Positions 7,138 through 14,715 of a stretch of DNA of 45,441 bases are shown here, piece after piece; the stretch's first letter is position 1; each line of letters starts with the position of its first letter. A program made the position numbers and the translations under genes. Source of the stretch: Bacteroidota bacterium (GTDB lineage: Bacteria; Bacteroidota; Bacteroidia; Flavobacteriales_F; PHOS-HE28); contig JAFDZF010000122.1 in NCBI GenBank assembly GCA_018267055.1, positions 1 to 45,441 on the forward strand. The letters are read 5' to 3'. The notes below the pieces were generated by a model. It was not told where the DNA came from, did not search any database, and saw only the letters and a list, made by a program, of their open reading frames with translations.

Positions 7138-7476
7138 TCAGGCCTTCCGCACGTAGATGGACTTCAGCGCCATGGCCCCGAAGCCCTCGATCTTGCAGTC
7201 GATGTTGTGGTCGCCATCGGTGAGGCGGATGTTCTTCACCTTGGTGCCGGCCTTCACCGGCTTGGGCGCGCCTTTCACGGGCAGGTCCTTGATCACCACC
7301 ACGTCGTCGCCGTCCTGCAGCACGTTGCCGTTGGCGTCCTTCACCGCGGCCGCAGCCTCTTCCGCCGCCAGCTCCTCCGGGTTCCACTCGTGGCCGCACT
7401 CCGGGCACATCCAGGAGGTACCTGTGGGGTAAGCGAAGGACGAGCGGCAGTTGGGACAGGCCTGCGAGTCGGTCAT
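7138..7476 (-). CDS. yjdM: YjdM (PhnA) zinc-ribbon family protein
   Basis: A 112-residue protein. The N-terminus has a zinc ribbon, C-P-N-C at 7-10 and C-P-E-C at 23-26, followed by H-E-W. The C-terminal part ([18 protein letters not shown]) is the SH3-like PhnA domain with the ending [20 protein letters not shown]. Despite the old name 'alkylphosphonate utilisation protein PhnA', the family is not required for phosphonate breakdown and its function is unknown. ATG 7476 is chosen because the longer frame has no homology and a canonical TAACTTTG box lies 24 nt upstream. Confidence 0.93.
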   Translation of the reverse strand: MTDSQACPNCRSSFAYPTGTSWMCPECGHEWNPEELAAEEAAAAVKDANGNVLQDGDDVVVIKDLPVKGAPKPVKAGTKVKNIRLTDGDHNIDCKIEGFGAMALKSIYVRKA

Positions 7477-7500
7477 CGGGGATAGGAGGGGAAAAGGCCG

Positions 7501-7508
7501 CAAAGTTA
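7501..7508 (-). promoter_or_regulatory. Canonical -7 box of yjdM
   Basis: TAACTTTG on the minus strand, a perfect match to TAnnTTTG, 24 nt before ATG 7476. Confidence 0.6.
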
Positions 7509-7559
7509 GCCGCCTTCCCGACCATGCCGGGGCAGCGTTCCCGGTGCGCGATCCGTCGA

Positions 7560-7567
7560 TACCTTCG
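7560..7567 (+). promoter_or_regulatory. Putative -7 box of the ABC exporter operon
   Basis: TACCTTCG, 22 nt before ATG 7590. It is divergent from the yjdM promoter. Confidence 0.5.
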
Positions 7568-7589
7568 GCAGAGCCCAACGGAGCCCGCG

Positions 7590-8567
7590 ATGACCCATGC
7601 GATAGAGACCCATGCGCTGGTGAAGTCCTTCGGGGCCACGCGCGCCCTGGACGGGGTGGACCTGCGGATCCGGCGCGGGTCCGTTTACGGGCTGCTCGGC
7701 CCCAATGGAGCCGGCAAGACCACCACGGTGCGCATCCTGTCCACGCTGCGCAAGCCCGATGCGGGCACCGCCACGGTGCTGGGCCACGATGTGGTGCGCG
7801 AGGCGAAGCTGGTGCGGCAGAAGGTGAGCCTCACCGGGCAGTACGCCTCGGTGGACGAGGACCTGACGGGCCAGGAGAACCTGGTGTTGGTGGCGCGCCT
7901 GCTGGGCTTTTCGTGGACACAGGCGCGTGCCCGCGCCACGGAACTGCTGGAGGCCTTCGACCTCACGGACGCCGCCCGCCGGCAGGTGTCCACCTATTCC
8001 GGCGGCATGCGCCGCCGCATCGACATCGCCGCCAGCCTGGTGGCCATCCCGGAGGTGCTCTTCCTGGACGAGCCCACCACGGGCCTGGACCCGCGCGCCC
8101 GCAACGAGGTCTGGGACCTGGTGCGCCGCATCGCGGCCGAAGGCACCACCGTGCTGCTCACCACCCAGTACCTGGACGAGGCCGACCGCCTGGCCGAGCG
8201 CATGGCCGTGATCGACCACGGCCGGGTGATCGCCGAAGGCACCAGCCGCGACCTGAAGGCCTCCGTGGGTTCCAACGCCCTGCACCTGCGGCTGGCCCGG
8301 GCGGACCAGCGGGCCCTGGCCCAGGAGCTGATCACCCGCGTGTTGGGCGACGGGCTCCTCCCCTCCACCGACCCCACGGAGGTGGCCGCACGGCTGGGCG
8401 ACACCGGGCAGGCGGTGGAGGTGCTGGGCGCCCTCGCCGCCGGCCGCATCGACGTGGCCGAGTTCTCCGTGGGCACGCCCAGCCTCGACGAGGTCTTCCT
8501 GGCCTTGACCGGGAAGCCGGCCGAGCCCGTGGCCAGCACGAACGGAACGGAAAAAGCGACCCGATGA
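7590..8567 (+). CDS. ABC exporter ATP-binding protein, daunorubicin-resistance (DrrA) type
   Basis: A 325-residue ATPase. Walker A is G-P-N-G-A-G-K-T-T (36-44), the Q-loop region is [15 protein letters not shown] (75-89), the signature is Y-S-G-G-M-R-R-R (~133-140), Walker B is [12 protein letters not shown] (~153-164), and the H-loop is replaced by Gln (T-T-Q-Y-L-D-E-A), as is usual in DrrA-like ATPases. The ~90-residue C-terminal extension is the DUF4162-like domain. It powers a two-component exporter with the membrane protein encoded next, whose ATG overlaps this stop codon (ATGA at 8564). DrrAB-like systems export drugs or lipids; the substrate here is unknown. Confidence 0.93.
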   Translation: MTHAIETHALVKSFGATRALDGVDLRIRRGSVYGLLGPNGAGKTTTVRILSTLRKPDAGTATVLGHDVVREAKLVRQKVSLTGQYASVDEDLTGQENLVLVARLLGFSWTQARARATELLEAFDLTDAARRQVSTYSGGMRRRIDIAASLVAIPEVLFLDEPTTGLDPRARNEVWDLVRRIAAEGTTVLLTTQYLDEADRLAERMAVIDHGRVIAEGTSRDLKASVGSNALHLRLARADQRALAQELITRVLGDGLLPSTDPTEVAARLGDTGQAVEVLGALAAGRIDVAEFSVGTPSLDEVFLALTGKPAEPVASTNGTEKATR

Positions 8568-9391
8568 GCACCGACGCCCTCCCCTCGGTCGACCGCACGC
8601 ACGGGCTGCTGAAGGGGCATCCACGGCCCCGGCCCGCATCGGCGCTGTCCTCCGTGGCCACCCTGGCCTGGCGCGCCATGCTCAAGATCAAGCACGTGCC
8701 GTTCCAGCTGTTCGACGTGACGGTGATGCCGATCATGTTCACGCTGCTGTTCACCTACATCTTCGGCGGGGCGCTGGCGGGCACGCCGCGCGAGTACATC
8801 CAGTACTTGCTGCCGGGCGTGCTGGTGCAGACCATCATCTTCATCACGGTATACACCGGCATGGGGCTGAACACCGACATCAACAAGGGGCTGTACGACC
8901 GGTTCCGCTCGCTGCCCATGTGGCAGGGCTCGCCCGTGTTCGGTGCGCTCGCCGGCGACGTGTTCCGGTATTCCGTGGCCTCCACGCTCATCATCGTCAT
9001 GGGCCTCATCCTCGGTTTCCGGCCGGAGGGCGGCGTGCTGGGCGTGCTGCTGGCGGTGGCGCTGGTGCTCACCTTCGGCTTCGCGCTCTCCTGGCTGTGG
9101 ATCATCGTGGGCATGCTGGTGAAGACCCCGGAGTCGGTGATGACCACCAGCTTCGTGCTGCTGATGCCGCTCACCTTCGCCAGCAACATCTTCGTCGACC
9201 TCTCCACCATGCCCGACTGGCTGCGGGCCATCGTGGGGCACAACCCGGTGACCTACCTGGCCAATGCCTCGCGCGGGCTGATGCACGGGCGGGCCCAGGC
9301 CTCCGACGTGGTGTGGGTGCTCATCGCTTCCGCGGCGATCGTGCTGGTATCCGCCCCCATCGCCCTGCGGCTGTACCGCAAGGAGCGGTAA
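8564..9391 (+). CDS. ABC-2 type exporter permease (DrrB-like)
   Basis: A 275-residue inner-membrane protein with six predicted helices after an N-terminal cytosolic stretch of ~50 residues. The pattern [32 protein letters not shown] and the ending [15 protein letters not shown] fit the ABC2_membrane family of daunorubicin-type transporters. It pairs with the ATPase just upstream; the 4-bp ATGA overlap implies translational coupling. The pair is the only complete transporter in the window. No regulator of the TetR or PadR type is adjacent. Confidence 0.92.
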   Translation: MSTDALPSVDRTHGLLKGHPRPRPASALSSVATLAWRAMLKIKHVPFQLFDVTVMPIMFTLLFTYIFGGALAGTPREYIQYLLPGVLVQTIIFITVYTGMGLNTDINKGLYDRFRSLPMWQGSPVFGALAGDVFRYSVASTLIIVMGLILGFRPEGGVLGVLLAVALVLTFGFALSWLWIIVGMLVKTPESVMTTSFVLLMPLTFASNIFVDLSTMPDWLRAIVGHNPVTYLANASRGLMHGRAQASDVVWVLIASAAIVLVSAPIALRLYRKER

Positions 9392-9422
9392 GCCATTTCC
9401 CCCGACCGATCCCATCCATCCA

Positions 9423-9430
9423 TACGTTCC
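9423..9430 (+). promoter_or_regulatory. Putative -7 box, N4 before ATG 9435
   Basis: TACGTTCC, then tccc, then ATG 9435. Confidence 0.4.
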
Positions 9431-9434
9431 TCCC

Positions 9435-9869
9435 ATGCCCCCGACCTCCGCCCCCGCCCGCATCACCGTATCGGCCCACGTAGCCAAGCCCGTGGCCAGC
9501 GTCTGGAACGCCTACACCGAGCCCCGGCACATCACGCAATGGAACGCCGCCTCGGACGACTGGCATTGCCCCAGCGCCGAGAACGACCTGCGCGTGGGCG
9601 GCCGCTTCAGCTCCCGCATGGAGGCCCGCGACGGCAGCTTCGGCTTCGACTTCGGCGGCACCTACACCGCGGTGGCGCCCCTGCAGCAGCTCGCCTACAC
9701 CATGGACGATGGCCGCACCTGCGAGGTGCGTTTCACCGCCGACAGCGAAGGCACCCGGGTGACCACCACCTTCGACGCCGAGGGCGAGAACCCGGCGGAG
9801 ATGCAGCGCCAGGGCTGGCAGGCCATCCTGGACCGGTTCAAGGCGTACGCGGAATGCACCCCAGCATAA
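9435..9869 (+). CDS. SRPBCC/AHSA1 domain protein (first of two)
   Basis: A 144-residue START-like protein. The pattern V-A-K-P-V-A-S-V-W-N-A-Y-T-E-P then I-T-Q-W-N, C-P-S-A-E-N-D-L-R-V-G-G-R-F, and the C-terminal helix M-Q-R-Q-G-W-Q-A-I-L-D-R-F are typical of the AHSA1 (activator of Hsp90 ATPase homologue 1-like) branch. These bacterial proteins bind hydrophobic ligands in a deep cavity and are mostly uncharacterised. A similar protein is encoded 150 bp downstream (10019-10510), so this is probably a diverged tandem pair. Confidence 0.9.
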   Translation: MPPTSAPARITVSAHVAKPVASVWNAYTEPRHITQWNAASDDWHCPSAENDLRVGGRFSSRMEARDGSFGFDFGGTYTAVAPLQQLAYTMDDGRTCEVRFTADSEGTRVTTTFDAEGENPAEMQRQGWQAILDRFKAYAECTPA

Positions 9870-9877
9870 GCGCGCCG

Positions 9878-9919
9878 CGGTGCCGCCGACCGGCACCGTT
9901 CCCCGGCCCCCTGCCGGGG
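9878..9919 (+). terminator. Two small GC-rich hairpins after the first AHSA1 gene
   Basis: An 8-bp stem (cggtgccg / cggcaccg, loop of 5, at 9878-9898) is followed by TT and then by a 7-bp stem (ccccggc / gccgggg at 9901-9919). They could act as a terminator between the two AHSA1 genes, but there is no T-run. In DNA this GC-rich such stems can also arise by chance. Confidence 0.25.
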
Positions 9920-10018
9920 CATGCGGTCCACACCGCACGGCCCGTGTTCCCGCGCCCATCGCACCCGGCCTCCTCCGGCACCCTCCTTGCGGCCCCGCTC
10001 CTCCCGACCCGACGACCG

Positions 10019-10510
10019 ATGAGCCCCCCAGCCCCTGTCCGGACCGAAGCCGTCCGCATCACACGCAGCTTCAATGCCCTCGTGGGCACCGTATGGAAGG
10101 CGTGGACGGAGCCCGACCTGTTCAGGCGCTGGTGGGCACCGAAGGACGTCACCTGCCCGAGCGCGCGGCTGGACGTGCGCGTGGGCGGCACCTACCTGGC
10201 GGCCATGCGCGACACGAACGGGAAGGAGGTGTGGAGCACCGGCACATACCGCGAGGTGGTGCCGGGCGAGCGGCTGGTCTACACCGACTTCTTCGCCGAT
10301 CCGGACGGCCGCATCATCACCCCGCAACAGGCGGGCTTCACCGGCGACTGGTCCGGAACGCTGGTGGTGACGGTGGTGTTCCGCGCCGAACACGGCGCCA
10401 CGGTGATGGACCTGACGCACGAAGGCTTCCCGCCCGGGATGGTGGCCGACTGCACGCAGGGCTGGAACGAGTGCCTCGACAAGCTCCAGGCGGTGGTGGA
10501 GGGCCGCTGA
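10019..10510 (+). CDS. SRPBCC/AHSA1 domain protein (second of two)
   Basis: A 163-residue AHSA1-type START-fold protein: F-N-A-L-V-G-T-V-W-K-A-W-T-E-P near the start, R-W-W-A-P-K-D-V-T-C-P, D-V-R-V-G-G-T-Y, then L-V-Y-T-D-F-F-A-D. The ending G-W-N-E-C-L-D-K-L is the usual C-terminal helix. It shares the T-E-P, C-P-S-A and R-V-G-G anchors with the gene at 9435-9869. The role is unknown; similar proteins are often called 'toxin or polyketide cyclase-like'. No clear -7 box lies upstream, so transcription may come from the upstream gene. It converges on the esterase gene, 8 bp away. Confidence 0.9.
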   Translation: MSPPAPVRTEAVRITRSFNALVGTVWKAWTEPDLFRRWWAPKDVTCPSARLDVRVGGTYLAAMRDTNGKEVWSTGTYREVVPGERLVYTDFFADPDGRIITPQQAGFTGDWSGTLVVTVVFRAEHGATVMDLTHEGFPPGMVADCTQGWNECLDKLQAVVEGR

Positions 10511-10518
10511 CCGCCCGC

Positions 10519-11355
10519 CTACTTCGCCGGCGCGGGCTTGCCCATCAACTCGAACGCCTTGTACACCGCGCGGTGCAGGAGGGTGGCGTGGCTCTCCTCG
10601 GGGAAGGGCACGTACCACCAGGTGAACGGGGCGCGGGTGTGGGCCCGGAAAGCGCCCACCAGCTTGTCCGTGCCGCGCTGCATGTCGTCCCCCTCGGTCC
10701 CCAGTGCGACGAACACCTGCTTCGGCAATGTGGCATGCGCGGCCGCCCAGGCATCCGCAGCATCGGCGAGCGAATCGTTGTCCCACCACAAGCTGGGGCT
10801 CACCAGGATGTACCGGTCGAACAGGTCGGGCCGCTGGAAGAGGACCTCCACGCCCAGCAGACCGCCGAGCGACTGGCCGATGAAGGTGCGCGGACCTGCG
10901 GTGCGGTAGTGCCGCTCCACGAAGGGCTGCACCTCCCGCTGGAGGAAATCGATGAAGGCGGCGGACCCGCCGCTGGTGGGCAGCCGCACCCGATCGCTGT
11001 CGTTCCGGCTGGGGAACGTGAAGTCGTGGTAGCGGTCCACGTTGGCGATGCCCACCACGATGCTCCTGGGCAGCAGGTCATACATGTTCATGAACTGCGC
11101 CAGCCCGGCGATGTGCGGGAAGTCCTCGTTCCACGATCCGTCCAGCACGTAGATGACCGGATAGCGCAGCGTGGTGTCGGCATATCCCTCGGGCAGGTAC
11201 ACGTTCAGCGTGCGTTCCTGGCCGAGCACCTGCGACCGGAACGTATGCACCGCACCGAACACGAAGGGTCCGTCCACGGAAGCGGTGGGCTGCGCGGAGG
11301 CGGGAAGGGAAAGGAGCAGGCCGAGCAGCGGCAGCAGGCGAAGGGGCCGGAACAT
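10519..11355 (-). CDS. Exported alpha/beta hydrolase (esterase D/Fes-like)
   Basis: A 278-residue protein with a Sec signal peptide (hydrophobic 8-18, cleavage expected after A-S-A before Gln22). The fold is the putative esterase family related to the siderophore esterase Fes and esterase D: L-N-V-Y-L-P-E-G-Y, P-V-I-Y-V-L-D-G near 66-73, the nucleophile elbow G-Q-S-L-G-G near 164-169 with Ser166, and S-H-A-T near the end as the catalytic His. It probably hydrolyses an ester in the periplasm or outside. The substrate is unknown. ATG 11355 is preceded at 4 nt by a TAACTTGG box. Gln at +1 after the cleavage site follows the Bacteroidota pattern. Confidence 0.88.
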   Translation of the reverse strand: MFRPLRLLPLLGLLLSLPASAQPTASVDGPFVFGAVHTFRSQVLGQERTLNVYLPEGYADTTLRYPVIYVLDGSWNEDFPHIAGLAQFMNMYDLLPRSIVVGIANVDRYHDFTFPSRNDSDRVRLPTSGGSAAFIDFLQREVQPFVERHYRTAGPRTFIGQSLGGLLGVEVLFQRPDLFDRYILVSPSLWWDNDSLADAADAWAAAHATLPKQVFVALGTEGDDMQRGTDKLVGAFRAHTRAPFTWWYVPFPEESHATLLHRAVYKAFELMGKPAPAK

Positions 11356-11359
11356 GGTC

Positions 11360-11367
11360 CCAAGTTA
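11360..11367 (-). promoter_or_regulatory. Putative -7 box, N4 before ATG 11355
   Basis: TAACTTGG, then gacc, then ATG 11355 on the minus strand. Confidence 0.55.
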
Positions 11368-11407
11368 CCCCGGAGGGCCACGCGCACGGGCGGGAAAGGA
11401 ACGCGCT

Positions 11408-11815
11408 TCAGGGGGCCTTGCGCAGCAAGGGCACCAGCACGCACAGCGCCGCAAGAAGGCTCATGGCCGCGGCGAACGGGAAGAAGTGCGTCAGCTCGAT
11501 GAGGCCGAAGCCCAGCAACAGCAGGGCCAGGGGCCAGAGCAGCACCCGGTCGAGCACCGGCCGCGCGGCCAGCACCCACAGCCACACCGCGGACACGGCC
11601 AGCATCAGCACCACGAACCAGCTGAAGCCGACGTAGTAATCGGCCATGCTGCGCTCCACGCCCATGAAGGGGAAGCGATAGCCCACCATCGCCTTGATCA
11701 CGGCCTGCGCACCGGGGTCGGGCGTGTCCTTCCACAGGAAATGGCCCCAGGTATGGCCCAAGAAGTGGATGAGCATGCACACCGCGGCGATGCGCAGGAA
11801 AAGGCGGTGCTTCAT
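11408..11815 (-). CDS. Four-helix membrane protein, unknown function
   Basis: A 135-residue integral membrane protein with four hydrophobic segments (about 7-27, 61-84, 92-112 and 115-131). An H-F-L-G-H-T-W-G-H cluster at the end of helix 1 and the E-L-T-H-F-F stretch near helix 3 put several histidines at the membrane face, which could bind a metal or heme. I recall similar short proteins in Leptospira and Bacteroidota that are only annotated as hypothetical. It is a single gene, 49 bp from the divergent methyltransferase. Confidence 0.75.
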   Translation of the reverse strand: MKHRLFLRIAAVCMLIHFLGHTWGHFLWKDTPDPGAQAVIKAMVGYRFPFMGVERSMADYYVGFSWFVVLMLAVSAVWLWVLAARPVLDRVLLWPLALLLLGFGLIELTHFFPFAAAMSLLAALCVLVPLLRKAP

Positions 11816-11819
11816 CCTT

Positions 11820-11827
11820 CAAGTATA
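11820..11827 (-). promoter_or_regulatory. Putative -7 box, N4 before ATG 11815
   Basis: TATACTTG, then aagg, then ATG 11815 on the minus strand. Confidence 0.5.
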
Positions 11828-11849
11828 CGGACCGGACGAGCGGGACCCG

Positions 11850-11857
11850 CACCTTCG
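11850..11857 (+). promoter_or_regulatory. Putative -7 box of the methyltransferase gene
   Basis: CACCTTCG, 7 nt before ATG 11865. One mismatch to the TAnCTTCG form. It is only 22 bp from the divergent box at 11820-11827. Confidence 0.35.
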
Positions 11858-11864
11858 CAGCACC

Positions 11865-12497
11865 ATGGACCGCACCGACATCGCCATCCGTCTCTTCGAC
11901 CGTGCCGCCGCGGACTATGCGGCCAAGTACATGGATGTGGGGCGTTATGCCGCCGCCCTCGACCGGCTCTGCACGGCCCTTCCCCCGGACGCGGGCGTGC
12001 TGGAGATCGCCTGCGGGCCGGGCAACATCACGCGGTACCTGCTGGACCGGCGGCCCGACCTGCGCATCCTGGGCACCGACCTGTCGCCCCGCATGCTGGA
12101 ACTGGCCCGCGCCAACAATCCCGAAGCGGCGTTCGCGCTCCTGGACGCCCGCGACCTGGGCCGATCGGCCGCCACATACGACGGCATCGTGTGCGGCTTC
12201 GGCCTGCCGTACCTATCGCCTGAAGAAGCGGACCGGCTGATCGAAGCCGCTGCCGCTGTGCTCCGGCCCGGCGGCCTGCTTTACCTCAGCACCATGGAAG
12301 GGGATCCCGAGCGGTCGGGGCCCCAACGTTCGAGCTCCGGCGAAGGCGAGGCGCTGCACATCCAGTACCACCGCGCCGATCGGCTGACGGCCACGCTCGT
12401 CCGGCACGGCTTCACGATCGTGGACCTGCAACGCGCGGAGTACCCCGCGCCCGACGGCTCTCCCGTCATCGACCTGATGGTGGTGGCGCAACGGTGA
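11865..12497 (+). CDS. Class I SAM-dependent methyltransferase
   Basis: A 210-residue protein. Motif I is V-L-E-I-A-C-G-P-G-N-I-T-R (45-57), motif II is I-L-G-T-D-L-S-P-R-M-L-E-L-A (69-82), and L-L-D-A-R-D-L (near 95) is the post-II acidic loop. It ends with a typical G-G-L-L-Y-L-S-T-M-E-G strand and the Y-H-R-A-D region of the Methyltransf_25/ubiE-like group. It methylates an unknown acceptor using S-adenosylmethionine. The gene stands alone, 44 bp before a DUF1801 gene that has its own promoter box. Confidence 0.88.
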   Translation: MDRTDIAIRLFDRAAADYAAKYMDVGRYAAALDRLCTALPPDAGVLEIACGPGNITRYLLDRRPDLRILGTDLSPRMLELARANNPEAAFALLDARDLGRSAATYDGIVCGFGLPYLSPEEADRLIEAAAAVLRPGGLLYLSTMEGDPERSGPQRSSSGEGEALHIQYHRADRLTATLVRHGFTIVDLQRAEYPAPDGSPVIDLMVVAQR

Positions 12498-12514
12498 ACG
12501 GGTGCCGCACCCGC

Positions 12515-12522
12515 TACCTTCA
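12515..12522 (+). promoter_or_regulatory. Putative -7 box of the DUF1801 gene
   Basis: TACCTTCA, 19 nt before ATG 12542. Confidence 0.45.
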
Positions 12523-12541
12523 TCGTCGCCGAACGGCCGCC

Positions 12542-12919
12542 ATGCCCCCGCCCAAGCCCGCCGACATCGACGCGTACATCGCCGCCGCCCCGGAGCAGGC
12601 GCAAGCAGCGCTGGGACAGCTCCGCGCGGCCATCCGCAAGGCCGCGCCACAGGCCACGGAGGGCATCTCCTACGCCATCCCGGCCTTCCACCTGGATGGC
12701 GGCTACCTGATCTACTTCGCCGGCTACCGGCACCACGTCAGCCTGTACCCGCAGCCCAAGGGCGACGCCGCGCTGCTGGAGGCGCTGGGGCCCTACCGCG
12801 CGGGGAAGGGCACGCTGCAGTTCCCGCTGGACCGGAAGCTCCCGCTGGCCCTCATCACCCGGGTGGTGAAGGCACGGCTGAAAGAGCACGCGGAAAAAGC
12901 GAAGGGCAGGAAGACGTAG
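12542..12919 (+). CDS. DUF1801 (YdhG-like) protein
   Basis: A 125-residue single-domain protein: 'DIDAYIAAAPEQAQAAL' at 8-24, G-I-S-Y-A-I-P-A-F near 42-50, Y-L-I-Y-F-A-G-Y-R-H-H-V-S-L-Y-P near 55-70, and the C-terminal K-G-T-L-Q-F-P-L-D-R motif. It is the classic form of DUF1801, related to yeast frataxin-like folds and to B. subtilis YdhG. Function is not established. The C-terminus is Lys-rich. It is convergent with the NTF2-like gene, 2 bp away. Confidence 0.9.
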   Translation: MPPPKPADIDAYIAAAPEQAQAALGQLRAAIRKAAPQATEGISYAIPAFHLDGGYLIYFAGYRHHVSLYPQPKGDAALLEALGPYRAGKGTLQFPLDRKLPLALITRVVKARLKEHAEKAKGRKT

Positions 12920-12921
12920 GC

Positions 12922-13305
12922 CTATGCCTCCTCCTGGAGCACGACCACGCCGCCGCCGATCACCTGCCAGCGGTCGCCGGTCCGCTTCCACACCCGGATG
13001 TAGCGGCAACGGACATCGAGCGCCTGGCCCAGGTACAGGCCCTGGAGCGCCACGGTGACCGCCACCACGGCGTTGTCGCCGATCACGCGGATGGTGCGGT
13101 CGCTGGCTTCCACCGTACGGAGGGCGATGCCGCCCGAGCGGTAGTTGGTCACATCCATGGCCTTGGTGGCCGTAGCGCCGGTGGGGCCGTTGAAGAGCAG
13201 GTCGTCGTGCAGGAGCGTCGCCAGCAGGTCCGCGTCGCTGGTGCGCATGGCCCGCAGGAGCGCCTCCTCACAGGCGATGATGCGGGCCTCGTCAGTGCTG
13301 TCCAT
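12922..13305 (-). CDS. NTF2-like (SnoaL/DUF4440) family protein
   Basis: A 127-residue protein with the NTF2-like cone fold: an N-terminal helix 'EEALLRAMRTSDADLLATLL', H-D-D-L-L-F-N-G-P, the middle strands V-R-V-I-G-D-N-A-V-V-A-V-T-V, and the final R-Y-I-R-V-W-K-R-T-G-D-R-W-Q-V strand. Such proteins are small ketosteroid-isomerase-like enzymes or ligand-binding proteins; the ligand is unknown. The open frame runs further upstream to 13467, but ATG 13305 is at the domain start and has a TATCCTTG box ending 4 nt upstream. Confidence 0.88.
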   Translation of the reverse strand: MDSTDEARIIACEEALLRAMRTSDADLLATLLHDDLLFNGPTGATATKAMDVTNYRSGGIALRTVEASDRTIRVIGDNAVVAVTVALQGLYLGQALDVRCRYIRVWKRTGDRWQVIGGGVVVLQEEA

Positions 13306-13309
13306 CGCC

Positions 13310-13317
13310 CAAGGATA
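13310..13317 (-). promoter_or_regulatory. Putative -7 box, N4 before ATG 13305
   Basis: TATCCTTG, then ggcg, then ATG 13305 on the minus strand. Confidence 0.5.
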
Positions 13318-13390
13318 CGCACGCCGGGCATCGCCGACCGCGGGCCAGCGGTCCGGACGATCATCGGGGGCGATCCAGCGGCCGGCTCCC

Positions 13391-13398
13391 GAACTTCG
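13391..13398 (+). promoter_or_regulatory. Putative -7 box, N4 before ATG 13403
   Basis: GAACTTCG, then gccc, then ATG 13403. It is nearly identical to the box and spacing at 2582-2594. Confidence 0.45.
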
Positions 13399-13402
13399 GC
13401 CC

Positions 13403-14095
13403 ATGCCCTCCCCCGTCCGCATCGACCGCAGCACCCTCGCCTTCCTCGCCGACCTCGCCCGGCACAACGACCGCGACTGGTTCCAGGGGCAGCGCGACCG
13501 CTATGCGGCAGCACAGGCCGACATGCACGCCTTCGCGGACGCCCTGATCGAGCGCATGCGGCGCCACGACCGCATCGCCACCGCATCGGGCCGCGAAAGC
13601 CTGATGCGCATCTTCACCGACCAGCGCTTCCACAAGGACCGCCCGCCGTTCAAGCCGCGCTTCGCGGGCGGCCTTTCCCGCGTGAAGCCGGCCTTGCGCG
13701 GCAGCTACTTCTACCACATCGAGCCGGGGCGGTCCTTCGTGGCCTGCGGGTTCTTCGGCCCCGAACCGGCCGACCTCAAGCGCATCCGCACCGACATCGC
13801 GCAGGACCCCGCCCGGTGGAAGCGCCTGCTGGGCACGAAGACGGTCCGGACGAACTTCGGCGCGCTCATCGGCGACCAAGTGCGCACGGCCCCGCGCGGC
13901 TACCCGGCGGACCATCCGGCCATCGACCTGTTGCGCCGCCGGCAGTTCCTGCTGAAGCATGCGTTCAGCGACGAAGAGGTGCTCGCCGCGGACTTCCTGG
14001 ACCAGGTAGTGGCCCTTTACCGCAGCGTGCGCCCCTTCTTCGACCACATGAGCGAGGTGCTCACCACCGACGCGAACGGGGATCCGCTGCCGTAG
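13403..14095 (+). CDS. DUF2461 (TIGR02453) family protein
   Basis: A 230-residue protein. It starts 'LAFLADLARHNDRDWFQGQRD' and contains 'IFTDQRFHKDRPPFKP' near 71-86, the most conserved stretch of the family, then S-Y-F-Y-H-I-E-P-G and R-T-N-F-G-A-L-I-G. The length is normal. The biochemical role is unknown; the family is common in Bacteroidota and Actinobacteria. ATG 13403 fits the family and has a promoter-like box 4 nt upstream. The TAG stop at 14093-14095 lies in the promoter box of the cupin gene. Confidence 0.92.
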   Translation: MPSPVRIDRSTLAFLADLARHNDRDWFQGQRDRYAAAQADMHAFADALIERMRRHDRIATASGRESLMRIFTDQRFHKDRPPFKPRFAGGLSRVKPALRGSYFYHIEPGRSFVACGFFGPEPADLKRIRTDIAQDPARWKRLLGTKTVRTNFGALIGDQVRTAPRGYPADHPAIDLLRRRQFLLKHAFSDEEVLAADFLDQVVALYRSVRPFFDHMSEVLTTDANGDPLP

Positions 14096-14100
14096 CTTCG
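14093..14100 (+). promoter_or_regulatory. Putative -7 box containing the DUF2461 stop codon
   Basis: TAGCTTCG, 7 nt before ATG 14108. The TAG is also the stop codon of the preceding gene. Confidence 0.45.
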
Positions 14101-14107
14101 GGGACCG

Positions 14108-14671
14108 ATGCGCCGCCGCCGTTTCCTCCTGGGCACGCTGGCCGCCGCGATCACCGCTGCGACAGCGAAGGCCGCCGTGCTGCTCCCGCAGGGTCCACGC
14201 AAAGGCTTCAAGGTGGCCGCGGGCGAAAGCCGCCCCGACGGGCACATCCGCATGATGGGCGTCACCGCCAACGTGCTCGACATCAAGATCAGCGGCGCGG
14301 ACACCGACGGCCGGCTGAGCGTGCTGGAGCAGACCGGCCACACGCTGAACGGCGGGCCGCCGCTGCATGTCCACCCGGACCAGGACGAGCTCTTCTTCGT
14401 GCTGGAGGGCCGCTACAGCTTCCAAGTGGGCGATGACCGTTTCGAGCTGGGCGCCGGTGACACCCTCTTCCTCCCGCGCGGGGTGCCGCATGCGTTCCTC
14501 CAGCGCACCGAGCAGGCACGCACGGTGGTGGCCTACCAGCCCAGCGGGCGGATGGAGGACTTCTTCCGCCAGAGCGCCCGCTTCACCGCCCCGCCCACCG
14601 CCGAGGAAGTGGCACAGCTCTTCGCCCACCATGGCATGCAGGTGGTGGGGCCGCCGCTGAAGGCCGAATAA
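14108..14671 (+). CDS. Exported cupin-domain protein with Tat-like signal
   Basis: A 187-residue protein. The N-terminus M-R-R-R-R-F-L-L-G followed by an Ala-rich stretch to about residue 22 looks like a twin-arginine signal peptide. The cupin has P-L-H-V-H-P-D-Q-D-E-L-F-F-V near 83-96 and V-P-H-A-F near 130, giving the His-His-Glu-His metal site. It is a single-domain cupin of the quercetinase-like or mannose-isomerase-like kind; the reaction is unknown. A Tat signal fits a protein that takes up its metal in the cytoplasm. It lies 13 bp after the DUF2461 gene. Confidence 0.87.
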   Translation: MRRRRFLLGTLAAAITAATAKAAVLLPQGPRKGFKVAAGESRPDGHIRMMGVTANVLDIKISGADTDGRLSVLEQTGHTLNGGPPLHVHPDQDELFFVLEGRYSFQVGDDRFELGAGDTLFLPRGVPHAFLQRTEQARTVVAYQPSGRMEDFFRQSARFTAPPTAEEVAQLFAHHGMQVVGPPLKAE

Positions 14672-14690
14672 GCGGATCCGCGCGATCCGT

Positions 14691-14698
14691 TATCTTGG
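14691..14698 (+). promoter_or_regulatory. Putative -7 box of the lamin-tail protein gene
   Basis: TATCTTGG, 17 nt before ATG 14716. The form TATCTTGn recurs at 23040, 32993 and 39857. Confidence 0.5.
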
Positions 14699-14715
14699 AG
14701 GTAAAGCCACCCCGC

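Noticed and set aside
7590-9391. The ABC exporter as part of an antibiotic gene cluster
   Set aside because: It has no biosynthetic or regulatory genes around it; the neighbours are unrelated single genes.
12502-14436. A 644-codon plus-strand frame
   Set aside because: It is a Pro/Arg/His-rich shadow of the DUF1801, NTF2-like, DUF2461 and cupin genes.
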